Assembly (NCBI GenBank): GCA_017509245.1
Contig: JAFWQC010000013.1
Span: 1 to 38,589 of the forward strand
DNA: 38,589 nucleotides
Origin: Clostridiales bacterium
Lineage (GTDB): Bacteria; Bacillota; Clostridia; Saccharofermentanales; Saccharofermentanaceae
Direction of reading: 5' to 3'
The notes beneath the pieces are model-generated. The model saw nothing but the letters and a program-made list of their open reading frames with translations, was not told the origin of the DNA and ran no database searches. The translations under genes were made by a program, and so were the position numbers. How positions within the stretch are numbered: position 1 is the stretch's first letter; every line of letters begins with the position of its first letter. Shown here piece by piece: positions 8,659 to 16,609 of the stretch.

Positions 8659-9183
8659 ATGAATGAGACATTGAAGATCTTAGAGACAAGAAGAAGCTGC
8701 AGGAATTTCAAGCCTGATATGGTAAACAGCGATGACCTCAAGGCGATCATAAGAGCAGGGACTTTCGCTGCTACAGGCATGGGGAAGCAGAGCCCTGTAA
8801 TTATCGCAGTTACAGACAAAGCAACCAGAGATGCGTTGTCTGAAGCAAATGCAAAGATCGCAGGAATGCCTGAAGGAACAGATCCTTTCTATGGGGCTCC
8901 GGTTATCCTTATTGTTTTGGCAAAGAAGGATGTCGTAACACATATTTATGACGGTTCTCTTGTAATGGGCAACCTCATGAACGCTGCTGAAAGCCTCGGC
9001 GTGGCAAGTATCTGGATCCACAGGGCAAAAGAGGAATTCGAATCCGCAATCGGTAAGGAGATCCTTGCTAAGCTCGGTATCACAGATGAGTACGAAGGAA
9101 TCGGACACTGCGCTTTAGGTTATGCGGCAGGACCTGCAAATGATCCTGCTCCGCGTAAAGAAGATTACGTTTACTATATCTGA
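8659..9183 (+). CDS. Nitroreductase-family FMN oxidoreductase
   Basis: This 174-residue protein begins with the family signature ETRRSCRNFKPD (residues 9-20), where Arg-Arg-Ser contacts FMN phosphate. It also contains AAESLGVASIWIHRA in the middle and a GYAAGPA-PRK ending like short Clostridial nitroreductases. It is predicted to bind FMN and reduce an electron-poor substrate with NAD(P)H. The true substrate in such proteins is rarely known. AGAGGTG precedes the ATG, and the 24-base gap to the preceding oxidoreductase suggests an operon. Confidence 0.9.
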   Translation: MNETLKILETRRSCRNFKPDMVNSDDLKAIIRAGTFAATGMGKQSPVIIAVTDKATRDALSEANAKIAGMPEGTDPFYGAPVILIVLAKKDVVTHIYDGSLVMGNLMNAAESLGVASIWIHRAKEEFESAIGKEILAKLGITDEYEGIGHCALGYAAGPANDPAPRKEDYVYYI

Positions 9184-9230
9184 GAACTTCGCCGTCACGG
9201 ATTTTGTATACAAGGAAAGTCGGGTAACGT

Positions 9231-9236
9231 TATAAT
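9231..9236 (+). promoter_or_regulatory. Possible -10 element for the arabinofuranosidase gene
   Basis: A perfect TATAAT lies 35 bases before the chosen ATG. The nearest -35-like hexamer (TTGTAT, 9204) is 21 bases away, so the promoter is only tentative. Confidence 0.4.
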
Positions 9237-9270
9237 ACGGTTTACCAGACTTTTTTTGTGTGAGGTCCAT

Positions 9271-10782
9271 ATGTACGATTTGTTTATCAATACCGGTAAA
9301 GAGTTAGGCCACATCAATCCTGAGATACAGGGACATTTCTCCGAGCATCTCGGAAGATGCATTTATGAAGGTATCTATGTAGGAGAGGATTCTCCGATCC
9401 CCAATACAAACGGTATCCGCAATGATGTTGTTGAAGCATTAAAAGAGATGAAGATCCCCGTGCTCCGCTGGCCGGGCGGATGTTTTGCTGATGAATATCA
9501 CTGGAAAGACGGTATCGGTCCCAAAAAATCACGCAAGAAGATGATCAACACGAACTGGGGCGGAGTCACTGAGGACAACAGCTTCGGCACCCATGAGTTT
9601 ATGGACTTGGCAGAGCAGATCGGCTGCAAGACATATATCAACGGCAATGTCGGAAGCGGTACAGTCAGAGAGATGAGCGAATGGGTCGAATACATGACCT
9701 TTGACGGTGTATCTCCGATGGCTGACTTAAGAAGAGCTAACGGCAGGGAAAAGCCCTGGACAGTTGATTATTTTGCAGTCGGCAACGAGACGTGGGGCTG
9801 CGGCGGCAACATGGTTCCTGAGTATTATGCAAATCTTTATAAGCAGTACCAGACATTCATCAAGAACTATAATGCTGATAAGAAGATAAAGAAGCTTGCT
9901 GTCGGCCCTTCCGACAAGGATTACAACTGGACTGAGACACTCCTTCACGAGTGCTTCAGACAACAGGGAACTTTCCCTCAGAATTTCGGCTATATGGACG
10001 GTCTTACGCTCCATTACTATACGCTTCCGTACGATTGGGATCACAAGGGAAGTGCGACCAGGTTCAACGAGAAAGAATGGTATATGACTCTTGCCAAGTC
10101 GCTGGTAATGGAGGAATACATCGAGAAGCACTCTGCAATCATGGACAGGTACGATCCTGACTGCAGGATCGGTCTCATGATCGACGAATGGGGTGCATGG
10201 TACGATGTCGAGGAAGGAACGAATCCCGGCTTCCTCTATCAGCAGAACACTGTAAGAGACGCGCTGATCGCTGCGATCAACCTTAATATGTTCAACAAGC
10301 ACTGCAAGAGAGTAAAGATGGCTAATATAGCACAGCTTGTAAACGTGCTTCAGGCTGTCATCCTCACTGAAGGCGACAAGATGATCAAGACGCCGACATA
10401 TCATGTGTTCAAGATGTTCTCCTGCCATCAGGACGGCACTTTGCTTGAGAGTTCTGTCAACACTACAAAGATCGGACTTGAAGAGCAATACATGGTTCCC
10501 AACCTTTCCGAATCCGTATCCAGGGACAAGGACGGCAGGATCCATATAACTGTCGGAAATCTCTCATGTACAGATGCTTATGATGTTTCGAGTGTTCTGA
10601 TGGGTGAGACCATAAAGTCCGTCAAGGCAACTGTTGTCGGCGGCAAAATGGATGCGCATAACACGTTTGATGAACCTGATGTTGTTGAAGAGAAAGCCCT
10701 TGATGGTATTTCCTTCGAAGGTGACAGGATAATCTTCAATATCCCTGCATCAAGCGTTGTGCATATTGAAGCTGAGATCTGA
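9271..10782 (+). CDS. GH51 alpha-L-arabinofuranosidase
   Basis: This 503-residue protein has the full length of the family and no signal peptide, so it acts inside the cell on imported arabino-oligosaccharides. Residues 1-380 form the catalytic barrel. The acid/base is Glu173 in [11 protein letters not shown] and the nucleophile is Glu306 in [23 protein letters not shown] (65-78) is also typical of GH51. The C-terminal 120 residues fit the beta-sandwich domain. I chose the ATG at 9271, after GAGG, over the TTG at 9256. It releases terminal arabinose from arabinan or arabinoxylan fragments, which points to plant polysaccharide use. The next gene starts one base after the stop. Confidence 0.95.
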
Positions 10783-10783
10783 G

Positions 10784-11029
10784 ATGCCGAAGATCTGTAC
10801 CAGGTGTCTTTTAAAGGACTTCAGCAAGGAGCAGTACGAGAAGATAATCGTTGAAGGCATAAGGGCGCTGCCTGCAGAAGATATTGTTTCTGAAGAACTT
10901 GAGGCTGAACGTCTTGATCTTTGCGGCCAATGCGAAAAGTTAAACCGCGGCACATGCCTTGCCTGCGGGTGTTTCGTCGAGATAAGGGCGGCGACCAAAA
11001 AGGGCAGATGTCCTTACGGGAAATGGTAG
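10784..11029 (+). CDS. Small Cys-rich protein, DUF6171-like
   Basis: This 81-residue protein has eight cysteines: C5 and C8, C47 and C50, C58, C61 and C63, and C76. The pattern (CxxC, then CGQC, then CLACGCFVEIRAA and a final CPYGKW) matches my memory of DUF6171, a zinc-binding family of unknown function in Clostridia. The ATG lies one base after the GH51 stop codon, so it is probably translated by reinitiation; an upstream in-frame start inside GH51 is less likely. No role in arabinose use is implied by the sequence. Confidence 0.75.
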   Translation: MPKICTRCLLKDFSKEQYEKIIVEGIRALPAEDIVSEELEAERLDLCGQCEKLNRGTCLACGCFVEIRAATKKGRCPYGKW

Positions 11030-11070
11030 CCTCAAACGTTCCCAAAGTTTTTGAATAGACATTTAATAGC

Positions 11071-11104
11071 AAACCCCAAAAGCAGTTCATTACTTTTGGG
11101 GTTT
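11071..11104. terminator. Perfect 12-bp hairpin, probably a bidirectional terminator
   Basis: AAACCCCAAAAG (11071-11082) pairs perfectly with CTTTTGGGGTTT (11093-11104). It lies between the plus-strand DUF6171-like gene and the minus-strand gene ending at 11170. Neither side has a long T run beyond the stem, so it probably serves both directions. Confidence 0.65.
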
Positions 11105-11169
11105 ACCTATTGCAAAGACGAGTGAGGAAATAAATGCTTCTAATATTTTCCGGAACTCCTTTTCCTTCC

Positions 11170-11529
11170 TTATTTTTCCCCGGTCTGACCGTTGGTGTCG
11201 TTCTGCTTATTGTCTTTTTTAGGTTTCTTGTAGAAACACTTGAACAGTATCGTTGTAAGTATGCCTATGAAGAAAGCGACGACTGCCGTGAAGACAAACG
11301 GGCTTACTTCGTTGGAAATGACAAACGAACCGTAATAAGTCGGTGTGTGTTCTATGCCTGTGTTGCTGAAATAACTTACTGTGGTTACGAGAGCAATGGA
11401 AAAAAAGAACATGCTGACGCCGAGAGCACGTGTTTTTCTGCTCTGCTTTTGAACACGGATCCTTTTACCGCGTCTCAGTATTTCTTTAATTGCCGCGTCA
11501 GTAGAGTATTTCAATTTGAACCTCTGCAT
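11170..11529 (-). CDS. Two-helix membrane protein, orphan paralogue of the sigma-operon protein at 16301-16609
   Basis: This 119-residue protein has a short basic N-terminus with the motif AIKEILRRGKRI (13-24), helices at about 35-55 and 76-97, and a Lys/Asn-rich tail. It aligns end to end with the 102-residue protein at 16301-16609. Shared features are Tyr-x-x-Asp-x-Ala-Ile, EIL(R/K)RGK, a loop of similar length, YG(S/A)F before helix 2, and a Phe-Ile-x-Gly-Ile core in helix 2. Here there is no sigma factor beside it. The start has only a weak GGAAA ribosome site. Function is unknown; a sigma-regulator or its decoy is an inference from the paralogue's context. Confidence 0.75.
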   Translation of the reverse strand: MQRFKLKYSTDAAIKEILRRGKRIRVQKQSRKTRALGVSMFFFSIALVTTVSYFSNTGIEHTPTYYGSFVISNEVSPFVFTAVVAFFIGILTTILFKCFYKKPKKDNKQNDTNGQTGEK

Positions 11530-11666
11530 AGAAGATTTCCATTATTTCATTGCATGGAAATTCTGTTTTACTCACCATTTTTAATTTTTTTCGAGCATTC
11601 GCGAAAATAAAATATCAGGATCTGTCGCGGATCTTACTCTGCCAAAAAGGCGGGTAAATCTCTGTA

Positions 11667-11704
11667 ATTTTTTACTTTGTCCCTAGATTTTTTACTTTGT
11701 CCCT
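11667..11704 (+). repeat. Two direct repeats of 18 bp, 20 bp apart, upstream of the mosaic gene
   Basis: ATTTTTTACTTTGTCCCT occurs perfectly at 11667-11684 and 11687-11704, with a partial third copy (TTTTTACTTTCTC) at 11726-11738. The first spacing of 20 bases is close to two helical turns, as for binding sites on one face of the DNA. Apart from the hairpin at 11759-11785, the rest of 11530-11843 holds only AT-rich DNA and a short inverted repeat (TTTCCAT/ATGGAAA) near 11537-11561. Confidence 0.8.
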
Positions 11705-11758
11705 GAGTTTTGCGTTTTCCGTTGCTTTTTACTTTCTCAATTATTTATAGTCGTAAAT

Positions 11759-11785
11759 AACACAAAGCTTTTCGAGCTTTGTGTT
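11759..11785 (+). other. Perfect 11-bp hairpin in the leader of the mosaic gene
   Basis: AACACAAAGCT (11759-11769) pairs with AGCTTTGTGTT (11775-11785) around a TTTCG loop. There is no T run after it on the plus strand, so it looks more like a leader or operator structure than a terminator. A ribosome-site-like AAGGAG follows at 11791. The next ATG (11818) is at once followed by TGA, and the real gene starts at 11844 after its own AGAGGAGA. Confidence 0.7.
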
Positions 11786-11843
11786 AAACGAAGGAGAAGT
11801 ACACGGCAACATCAAATTATGTGAAAATCAGAGGAGAAACAAA

Positions 11844-14800
11844 ATGATCAAAATCACATTCTACTCAGGCAGCGGTACTTACAATTCAGCGGGCATAACA
11901 TGTGCCGCTTTTGCAAAGTACATTAAAGAGGATTCAGGAAAGAAAGATGTATTGCAGTTTGCAAGAAAGAGTTATTTTGGAATCTATGAATCGACGATCT
12001 CATTAGACGGATCAGCTGATTACTTTGAGGCTGACGTAAAGATCGCCAAAGACTACACGTATGACAAAGTGGTATTTGCAAAGGGAACCAGGATACCTTT
12101 CGAGATCGACTTTGTTAAAAAGGGTGCAGGTTATACCGTTAATCTGTCGTTTAATATCCTGGATAATAATGATTCTAAACGTGTAAAGACTGCTGTTTCC
12201 AGCAAAACGGTAAAGCCTGATGTCTGGTTCAAAATCAAGGCCTTCTTCTTCGACGATGAATTATTCATATTGATCAATAATGTAATCTATATCAGAAGGA
12301 TATTCGTCGGAAAAATTGATCTCAGAGCAAATAACATGCTGTACTTTGCCGGCCCTAACTCAATGGGTGGCTTCTCTATGGCAAATCTTGCTTTAAGTAC
12401 AGATATATACAAGGATATTGACAGCAGTACTTCGAGCGTTCTTAACAAGGCATATGATGATCATCTCTTCCTGTTGGAAAATGCTTATTGGGATGCAGTT
12501 GATAACGGAATTAACCCCGGCACTAAAAGAGGATCGACAAAAGATGAACAAACCGGGATTATATGTCATAGATATCATAATGGTGCGATCATTGAGAACA
12601 CTGATGGCAGATGTTTTTATATGATTGAGAAAGTATACGCCGGTTTTTATTCTGTAAACGGTCAGGTATCTTGTTGCGGATTCCCTGAATCAGAGAAAAC
12701 TTATAAGTCGACAGACGGAAAAACCATTACGTACGTTGTGTTTACAGGAAGAGTGGCTTTTTATTATCATGATGAGAATTATTATCGCATTTTAATGGAT
12801 GACATGGCATCAAGGTTTCTTGCAGCTGATCTCCAGGAATATAAATACTGGTATCCGGTAAGCATGGGAACCATGTATCTTGACACTTCTAATGGTGTAA
12901 AGGTTGAATATGCAGAAATGTCTAATGGATTAGTCATTTACGGCGTATTTGGTTCTTTGGATGACTCTCATGCAATAATTGTTCCGTCAGGAATCCATAA
13001 ATACTATGAAAAGAATTACTATAAAGAGGGTATTGGTCTTCCGCTATCAGACTACTCAATCTATGTAGCTAAAAACGGAAGCGCGTTATATTACCAGCTC
13101 TTATGCAAGGAAGGATGGATCAAGTACTTTATCAGATGGGATGCGGCTATATTCTCTGATATTGAACTCGGACAACCCACGGATAGTTATTTAAAGCAAA
13201 AGATAAACACCAAAGGTAATCCTGTCCAGTTCTGCAATTTTGAAAAGGGCGTTATCGTCAAATATCCGGGACTTACTAAACTCGGTATTCATACTGGAGC
13301 GCTTATTAGGCTTGACAAGGTCACTTCAGGCAAGATCGATGACGGTCTGTGGGATAGCTCCGCTGAACTATATATTAAATTGACGGTTAGAGTATCTAAC
13401 GTTTACATTTACAATAGAAAAAGATTCGGTACTAAGAGTTATAAGGGTCCCAGGAACTATACTTTCGGTTCGAGCAATAATCAGTACAGTATCGAGAATC
13501 TGAAAGGCGAAGATTACATAAGGATCACTGTTGATGTATATGATTATGATGCTGCTTCAGATGATGATTATCTCGGCACTTTTAATTATCTATATGACGT
13601 CTGCAATGGCTGGGGTCTCGATAATTATGAGCCCGGTGTGAATGTCGGCAGCAGGATCTACACATTGCCGATGACTGCTCAAGGCAGAGATAACAGAGGT
13701 GGTCTGAATAATATCCAGCTTACCCTGTCTTGCGGCGAACCTTATGACATGGAGAAGATGAAAGCGCTTCCGAGAAAGAATCTTGCATTCCCGTTCGCGA
13801 ATTTCACCGGATCATATAATTTCTCACAAAATGATTTTAACCGCATCTTCTCTAATGCTAAATATGAGTGGTGGAATCTCGGATGGCTCTATGATGAGAT
13901 CTTCTATGCTGCTTGTAAGAATGCCCTCAGCGGTGCAAAGTGTTTCGGATTCGCAGTTGCTGAATTGAATGCTATCAATGAGCGCGGTGTATTCATACCT
14001 CCGCTGAGTAATTATAACCAGATATATAACGGAAAGAGTCTTTATGGCGATTTGACTTATAAAGATATTGAGCCTGCTACCGCAAGAGCGATCGTAGATT
14101 ACTACCTCTATCAAATTGGCTGGGATTTTCTTATGTGGCAATGGAAGAAGATGTGTGCTGGCGCATATCTTGTTCCTGCAACTTCGATTCCGACAATACA
14201 AAGCAGACTCAAAAAAGAAGGCTTCTGTATCCTGAATGTTAAGCCGGGCGATATGAACGGTCATGCCGTTGTTGCATATAAGAGCACCGGATCCAAGCTG
14301 AATACCAAATTCTATATTATGGACAGCAATAAACCATATCGTAAACAGCTTGAAAAAGATAATCTTGACCCGTCATATATTTCCTTCAGAAAAGATAATG
14401 AAGTCCATCAGGAAGTACAGGTCAGATATGACTATGATTCAACTTATGGAAAAGATTGGAATTACCGTTATATCTTTGAGACCCCATTTTCTGTCGTCTC
14501 CCACCAGCCAAGAGTTCCTACAACATGGGATATTCTTTTCGGCGCTTTAGAGACAATGATCATGGGTATTGTTGAAGGCGTGGCAAACCTTTTCAATGCT
14601 TCTGACAGTTCAGGCGTTATCTATAATGAGAAAGATGGCGTCAAAGACTATAACAAGATGATGCCTATCGGAACTTATGAAGGACCTAACGGCAAACCCG
14701 TTACACTTTTCTTCCTCAGAAATGATAAGGCTGAATTTAAGTTTAAGGCAAGCAAGAAGGGTGAATCCGTGATCAAACTTATGACGCCAAAGTCCAAGGT

Positions 14801-15341
14801 CGTATTTACTACCAATATGAATTCAGGCGAAGAATTGACCATTAATACCACGCAGATCCATGAGATCAAGAACATGCAGCTTTCCGTCAAGGGATCCTCA
14901 AAGATCGAGAAGACATCTGTAAAAATCGGATATGGCGGTCATGCCGCTTGCTTCAGATTCTATAAGGCATTCTCTGTGCCTGTATATACTACAAACACCT
15001 ATATACAAGGTGCAAAATACGGTGAACGTCTGCAAGTTATAAGAACCTTTAATGTACGCAGACCGCGCGGCAGATATCTTGGAAAAGGCAAGAAGACAGA
15101 ACGCTTCGGCAGAATGATCTCGAAGTACAGTGTATCTTCGTCTTTCGAACCGGCAGGTGTTATCGCTAATGCAACGCTTACTCCGAGGCAATATGCGGCA
15201 GTTTACGGATGCAGCATTAATACGGCAAGGAACTATTGCAGCAAACAGAAGATCGCCGGAGCTGTTAAGAACAGCAAGAATCAGTGGGCTATTCCGGCTA
15301 AACTGAATGTCATCAAGTACCGCAGGGCAGATAACAGCTGA
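11844..15341 (+). CDS. Large mosaic protein: LGFP-like repeats, C2-like region, papain-like protease region, C-terminal HTH
   Basis: The 1165-residue protein has no signal peptide. I chose the ATG at 11844, after AGAGGAGA; a GTG at 11781 is in frame. Residues 1-200 look like a LamG-type beta sandwich. Residues 262-480 hold three LGFP-like units (CGFPESEK, GIGLPLSDYSIY, ELGQPTDSY). Residues 505-590 resemble a C2 domain (VDVYDYDAASDDDYLG). Residues 690-850 look papain-like, with Cys700 in KCFGFAVAEL, His807 in NGHAVVAY and Asp827 in FYIMDSN. A hydrophobic stretch follows (about 894-915). Residues 1112-1153 are an excisionase/MerR-type HTH ending in NQWAIP. All assignments are by eye. An unusual cytoplasmic or non-classically exported cysteine protease is one reading. 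Confidence 0.6.
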   Translation: MIKITFYSGSGTYNSAGITCAAFAKYIKEDSGKKDVLQFARKSYFGIYESTISLDGSADYFEADVKIAKDYTYDKVVFAKGTRIPFEIDFVKKGAGYTVNLSFNILDNNDSKRVKTAVSSKTVKPDVWFKIKAFFFDDELFILINNVIYIRRIFVGKIDLRANNMLYFAGPNSMGGFSMANLALSTDIYKDIDSSTSSVLNKAYDDHLFLLENAYWDAVDNGINPGTKRGSTKDEQTGIICHRYHNGAIIENTDGRCFYMIEKVYAGFYSVNGQVSCCGFPESEKTYKSTDGKTITYVVFTGRVAFYYHDENYYRILMDDMASRFLAADLQEYKYWYPVSMGTMYLDTSNGVKVEYAEMSNGLVIYGVFGSLDDSHAIIVPSGIHKYYEKNYYKEGIGLPLSDYSIYVAKNGSALYYQLLCKEGWIKYFIRWDAAIFSDIELGQPTDSYLKQKINTKGNPVQFCNFEKGVIVKYPGLTKLGIHTGALIRLDKVTSGKIDDGLWDSSAELYIKLTVRVSNVYIYNRKRFGTKSYKGPRNYTFGSSNNQYSIENLKGEDYIRITVDVYDYDAASDDDYLGTFNYLYDVCNGWGLDNYEPGVNVGSRIYTLPMTAQGRDNRGGLNNIQLTLSCGEPYDMEKMKALPRKNLAFPFANFTGSYNFSQNDFNRIFSNAKYEWWNLGWLYDEIFYAACKNALSGAKCFGFAVAELNAINERGVFIPPLSNYNQIYNGKSLYGDLTYKDIEPATARAIVDYYLYQIGWDFLMWQWKKMCAGAYLVPATSIPTIQSRLKKEGFCILNVKPGDMNGHAVVAYKSTGSKLNTKFYIMDSNKPYRKQLEKDNLDPSYISFRKDNEVHQEVQVRYDYDSTYGKDWNYRYIFETPFSVVSHQPRVPTTWDILFGALETMIMGIVEGVANLFNASDSSGVIYNEKDGVKDYNKMMPIGTYEGPNGKPVTLFFLRNDKAEFKFKASKKGESVIKLMTPKSKVVFTTNMNSGEELTINTTQIHEIKNMQLSVKGSSKIEKTSVKIGYGGHAACFRFYKAFSVPVYTTNTYIQGAKYGERLQVIRTFNVRRPRGRYLGKGKKTERFGRMISKYSVSSSFEPAGVIANATLTPRQYAAVYGCSINTARNYCSKQKIAGAVKNSKNQWAIPAKLNVIKYRRADNS

Positions 15342-15383
15342 TCCTGTTAGCAACAAACCATAACTGAAAGTTAATTCTTCAGG

Positions 15384-15420
15384 GGCGGTGTCAAAAGGCA
15401 CCGCCTTATTTGTTGTTTTA
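15384..15420 (+). terminator. Terminator after the mosaic gene
   Basis: GGCGGTG (15384-15390) pairs with CACCGCC (15399-15405), followed by TTATTTGTTGTTTT. Confidence 0.8.
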
Positions 15421-15470
15421 AGATTGGTTTTCGCTTCCGGAATGTGTCATTGGTACTTGCCCAGGTATTT

Positions 15471-15512
15471 TTCCGGTAAAAGTTCCGGCTATAGCCGGAA
15501 AAATTACCGGAA
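15471..15512. repeat. Nested palindrome
   Basis: An outer inverted repeat, TTCCGGTAA (15471-15479) against TTACCGGAA (15504-15512), encloses a perfect 18-bp palindrome TTCCGGCTATAGCCGGAA (15483-15500). The whole can fold into one long hairpin or a two-tier structure. It lies in the 327-base gap between two convergent genes. Confidence 0.85.
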
Positions 15513-15550
15513 CTGTTTGTCAGGGCATAGCCTTATTCATACCTCAGGAA

Positions 15551-15578
15551 TCACGGCAAATTCCCGGCATAGCCGTGA
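15551..15578. repeat. Inverted repeat with recurring GCCGTGA motif
   Basis: TCACGGC (15551-15557) pairs with GCCGTGA (15572-15578). GCCGTGA recurs at 15583 and 15645, and GGCATAGCC near 15567 echoes GCTATAGCC and GGCATAGCC in the neighbouring repeats. Confidence 0.7.
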
Positions 15579-15591
15579 AAACGCCGTGAAT

Positions 15592-15641
15592 TCAGTTGTG
15601 AGATCCTGCTTTTAACTCAGTTGAAATATCCTGCTTTCAAT
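15592..15641. repeat. Two 25-bp tandem repeats
   Basis: TCAGTTG followed by ATCCTGCTTT recurs with a 25-base period (15592-15616 and 15617-15641); a third partial unit, TCAGCCGTGATT, follows. A 9-bp hairpin (15650-15670) then overlaps the stop codon of the convergent minus-strand gene and may aid its termination. Confidence 0.75.
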
Positions 15642-15668
15642 TCAGCCGTGATTAGAACCGTGTTCTGA

Positions 15669-16301
15669 TCACATATCCGAAAGCTTCAGCTTCCTGTCGA
15701 TGAAACAGAGAAGAACCGCAGTAATAAGCGGGAGTGCGTATCCGAGATATGAAGGAATACCCGGCTCTGATACGAGAAGGTTGTAGAATGCGTGGATTGT
15801 CATGGAGAATGACAAAGCGCCCATGATACCTGCAAAAGAGAAGATGTTTACTCGCTTGAGAACATGAAGGACCATTGCCAGAGTAACCATCGAGACGATA
15901 TGCATGACGCCGACTGCCGCACCTCTGATTAGAATAATGCTAAGATTCTGGGCACTTGAATTGAGAATGTAGCAGCAGTTCTCGAATGTCGCAAAGCCGG
16001 TTCCGATTCCAACTGCAGTCAGAAGCACTTCTTTGCCCTTCAGCTCAAAAACGTTAATGAAGAACAGTATTGGCAGGAGCTTTAAGATCTCTTCGACGAC
16101 CGGTGAAATGAATATTGAAGTGTCATCATTGGAAAGCCCGGATGCAAGCTTATAGAAACCGCCGATATATGCAGCGAGCAGGCATGTGATCATGCCGATC
16201 AGAAAGGTTATGACAAACCTTCTGGCGTTGCCCTTAACGTACAGGGCAGAGATTGCCAGCGGTACTGCAATACAGATCAGAATGTTCTCAGCATAAATCA
16301 T
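15669..16301 (-). CDS. PrsW-like intramembrane metalloprotease
   Basis: This 210-residue protein has about seven membrane helices. It shows the three motif groups of the PrsW/CPBP glutamic-protease superfamily: Glu70-Glu71-x-x-Lys74 (VVEEILK), Glu107 in GFATFEN, and His134 and His170 within membrane helices. In Bacillus subtilis, PrsW makes the first cut in the anti-sigma factor RsiW and so frees an ECF sigma factor. It is the last gene of a five-gene operon led by an ECF-type sigma factor. Its ATG overlaps the previous stop codon (TGATG). This context makes regulated proteolysis of a neighbouring membrane protein a strong inference. The substrate is not shown. Confidence 0.85.
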   Translation of the reverse strand: MIYAENILICIAVPLAISALYVKGNARRFVITFLIGMITCLLAAYIGGFYKLASGLSNDDTSIFISPVVEEILKLLPILFFINVFELKGKEVLLTAVGIGTGFATFENCCYILNSSAQNLSIILIRGAAVGVMHIVSMVTLAMVLHVLKRVNIFSFAGIMGALSFSMTIHAFYNLLVSEPGIPSYLGYALPLITAVLLCFIDRKLKLSDM

Positions 16302-16609
16302 CAGATCTTTGAGCCGGCCTTTCTTTTAACGTTCTCGAAAACTATCACTGCAATAATGCCGAGGATAAAGCATACCAGAGAGACTGTAACGTATAGTCCT
16401 GCTTCGGCGTTTAATATAAATGCACCATAATTCATCGATGCAGTCTCGGTCTCCGTTTTCGCGAAAACACCGATAAAAGCTATCATGACTATGACGCAAA
16501 GCAGGGAAGAACATGACAGGAGTGCCGTTATTGCGCGGTCACGCTTTGCCTTGATCGCCTTGCCTCTTTTAAGGATCTCGTTAATCGCTTCATCTTTGGT
16601 ATATTTCAT
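16301..16609 (-). CDS. Two-helix membrane protein, candidate anti-sigma or sigma-operon regulator
   Basis: This 102-residue protein has a cytoplasmic N-terminus of about 26 residues (motif AINEILKRGKAI, 8-19), helices at 27-49 and 70-92, and a short basic tail. It lies between the multi-pass protein and the PrsW-like protease and overlaps both at the stop/start codons. The cytoplasmic part is too short for a zinc-type anti-sigma domain and has no HxxxCxxC. It could still bind the sigma factor through its N-terminal helix, as small membrane regulators in other sigma operons are thought to do. A close paralogue lies at 11170-11529. Its role as PrsW substrate or anti-sigma factor is inferred from gene order. 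Confidence 0.75.
   Translation of the reverse strand: MKYTKDEAINEILKRGKAIKAKRDRAITALLSCSSLLCVIVMIAFIGVFAKTETETASMNYGAFILNAEAGLYVTVSLVCFILGIIAVIVFENVKRKAGSKI

Noticed and set aside
9727..10545. A 272-codon minus-strand frame
   Set aside because: It lies wholly inside the GH51 gene, whose motifs are intact, and has no recognisable protein features.
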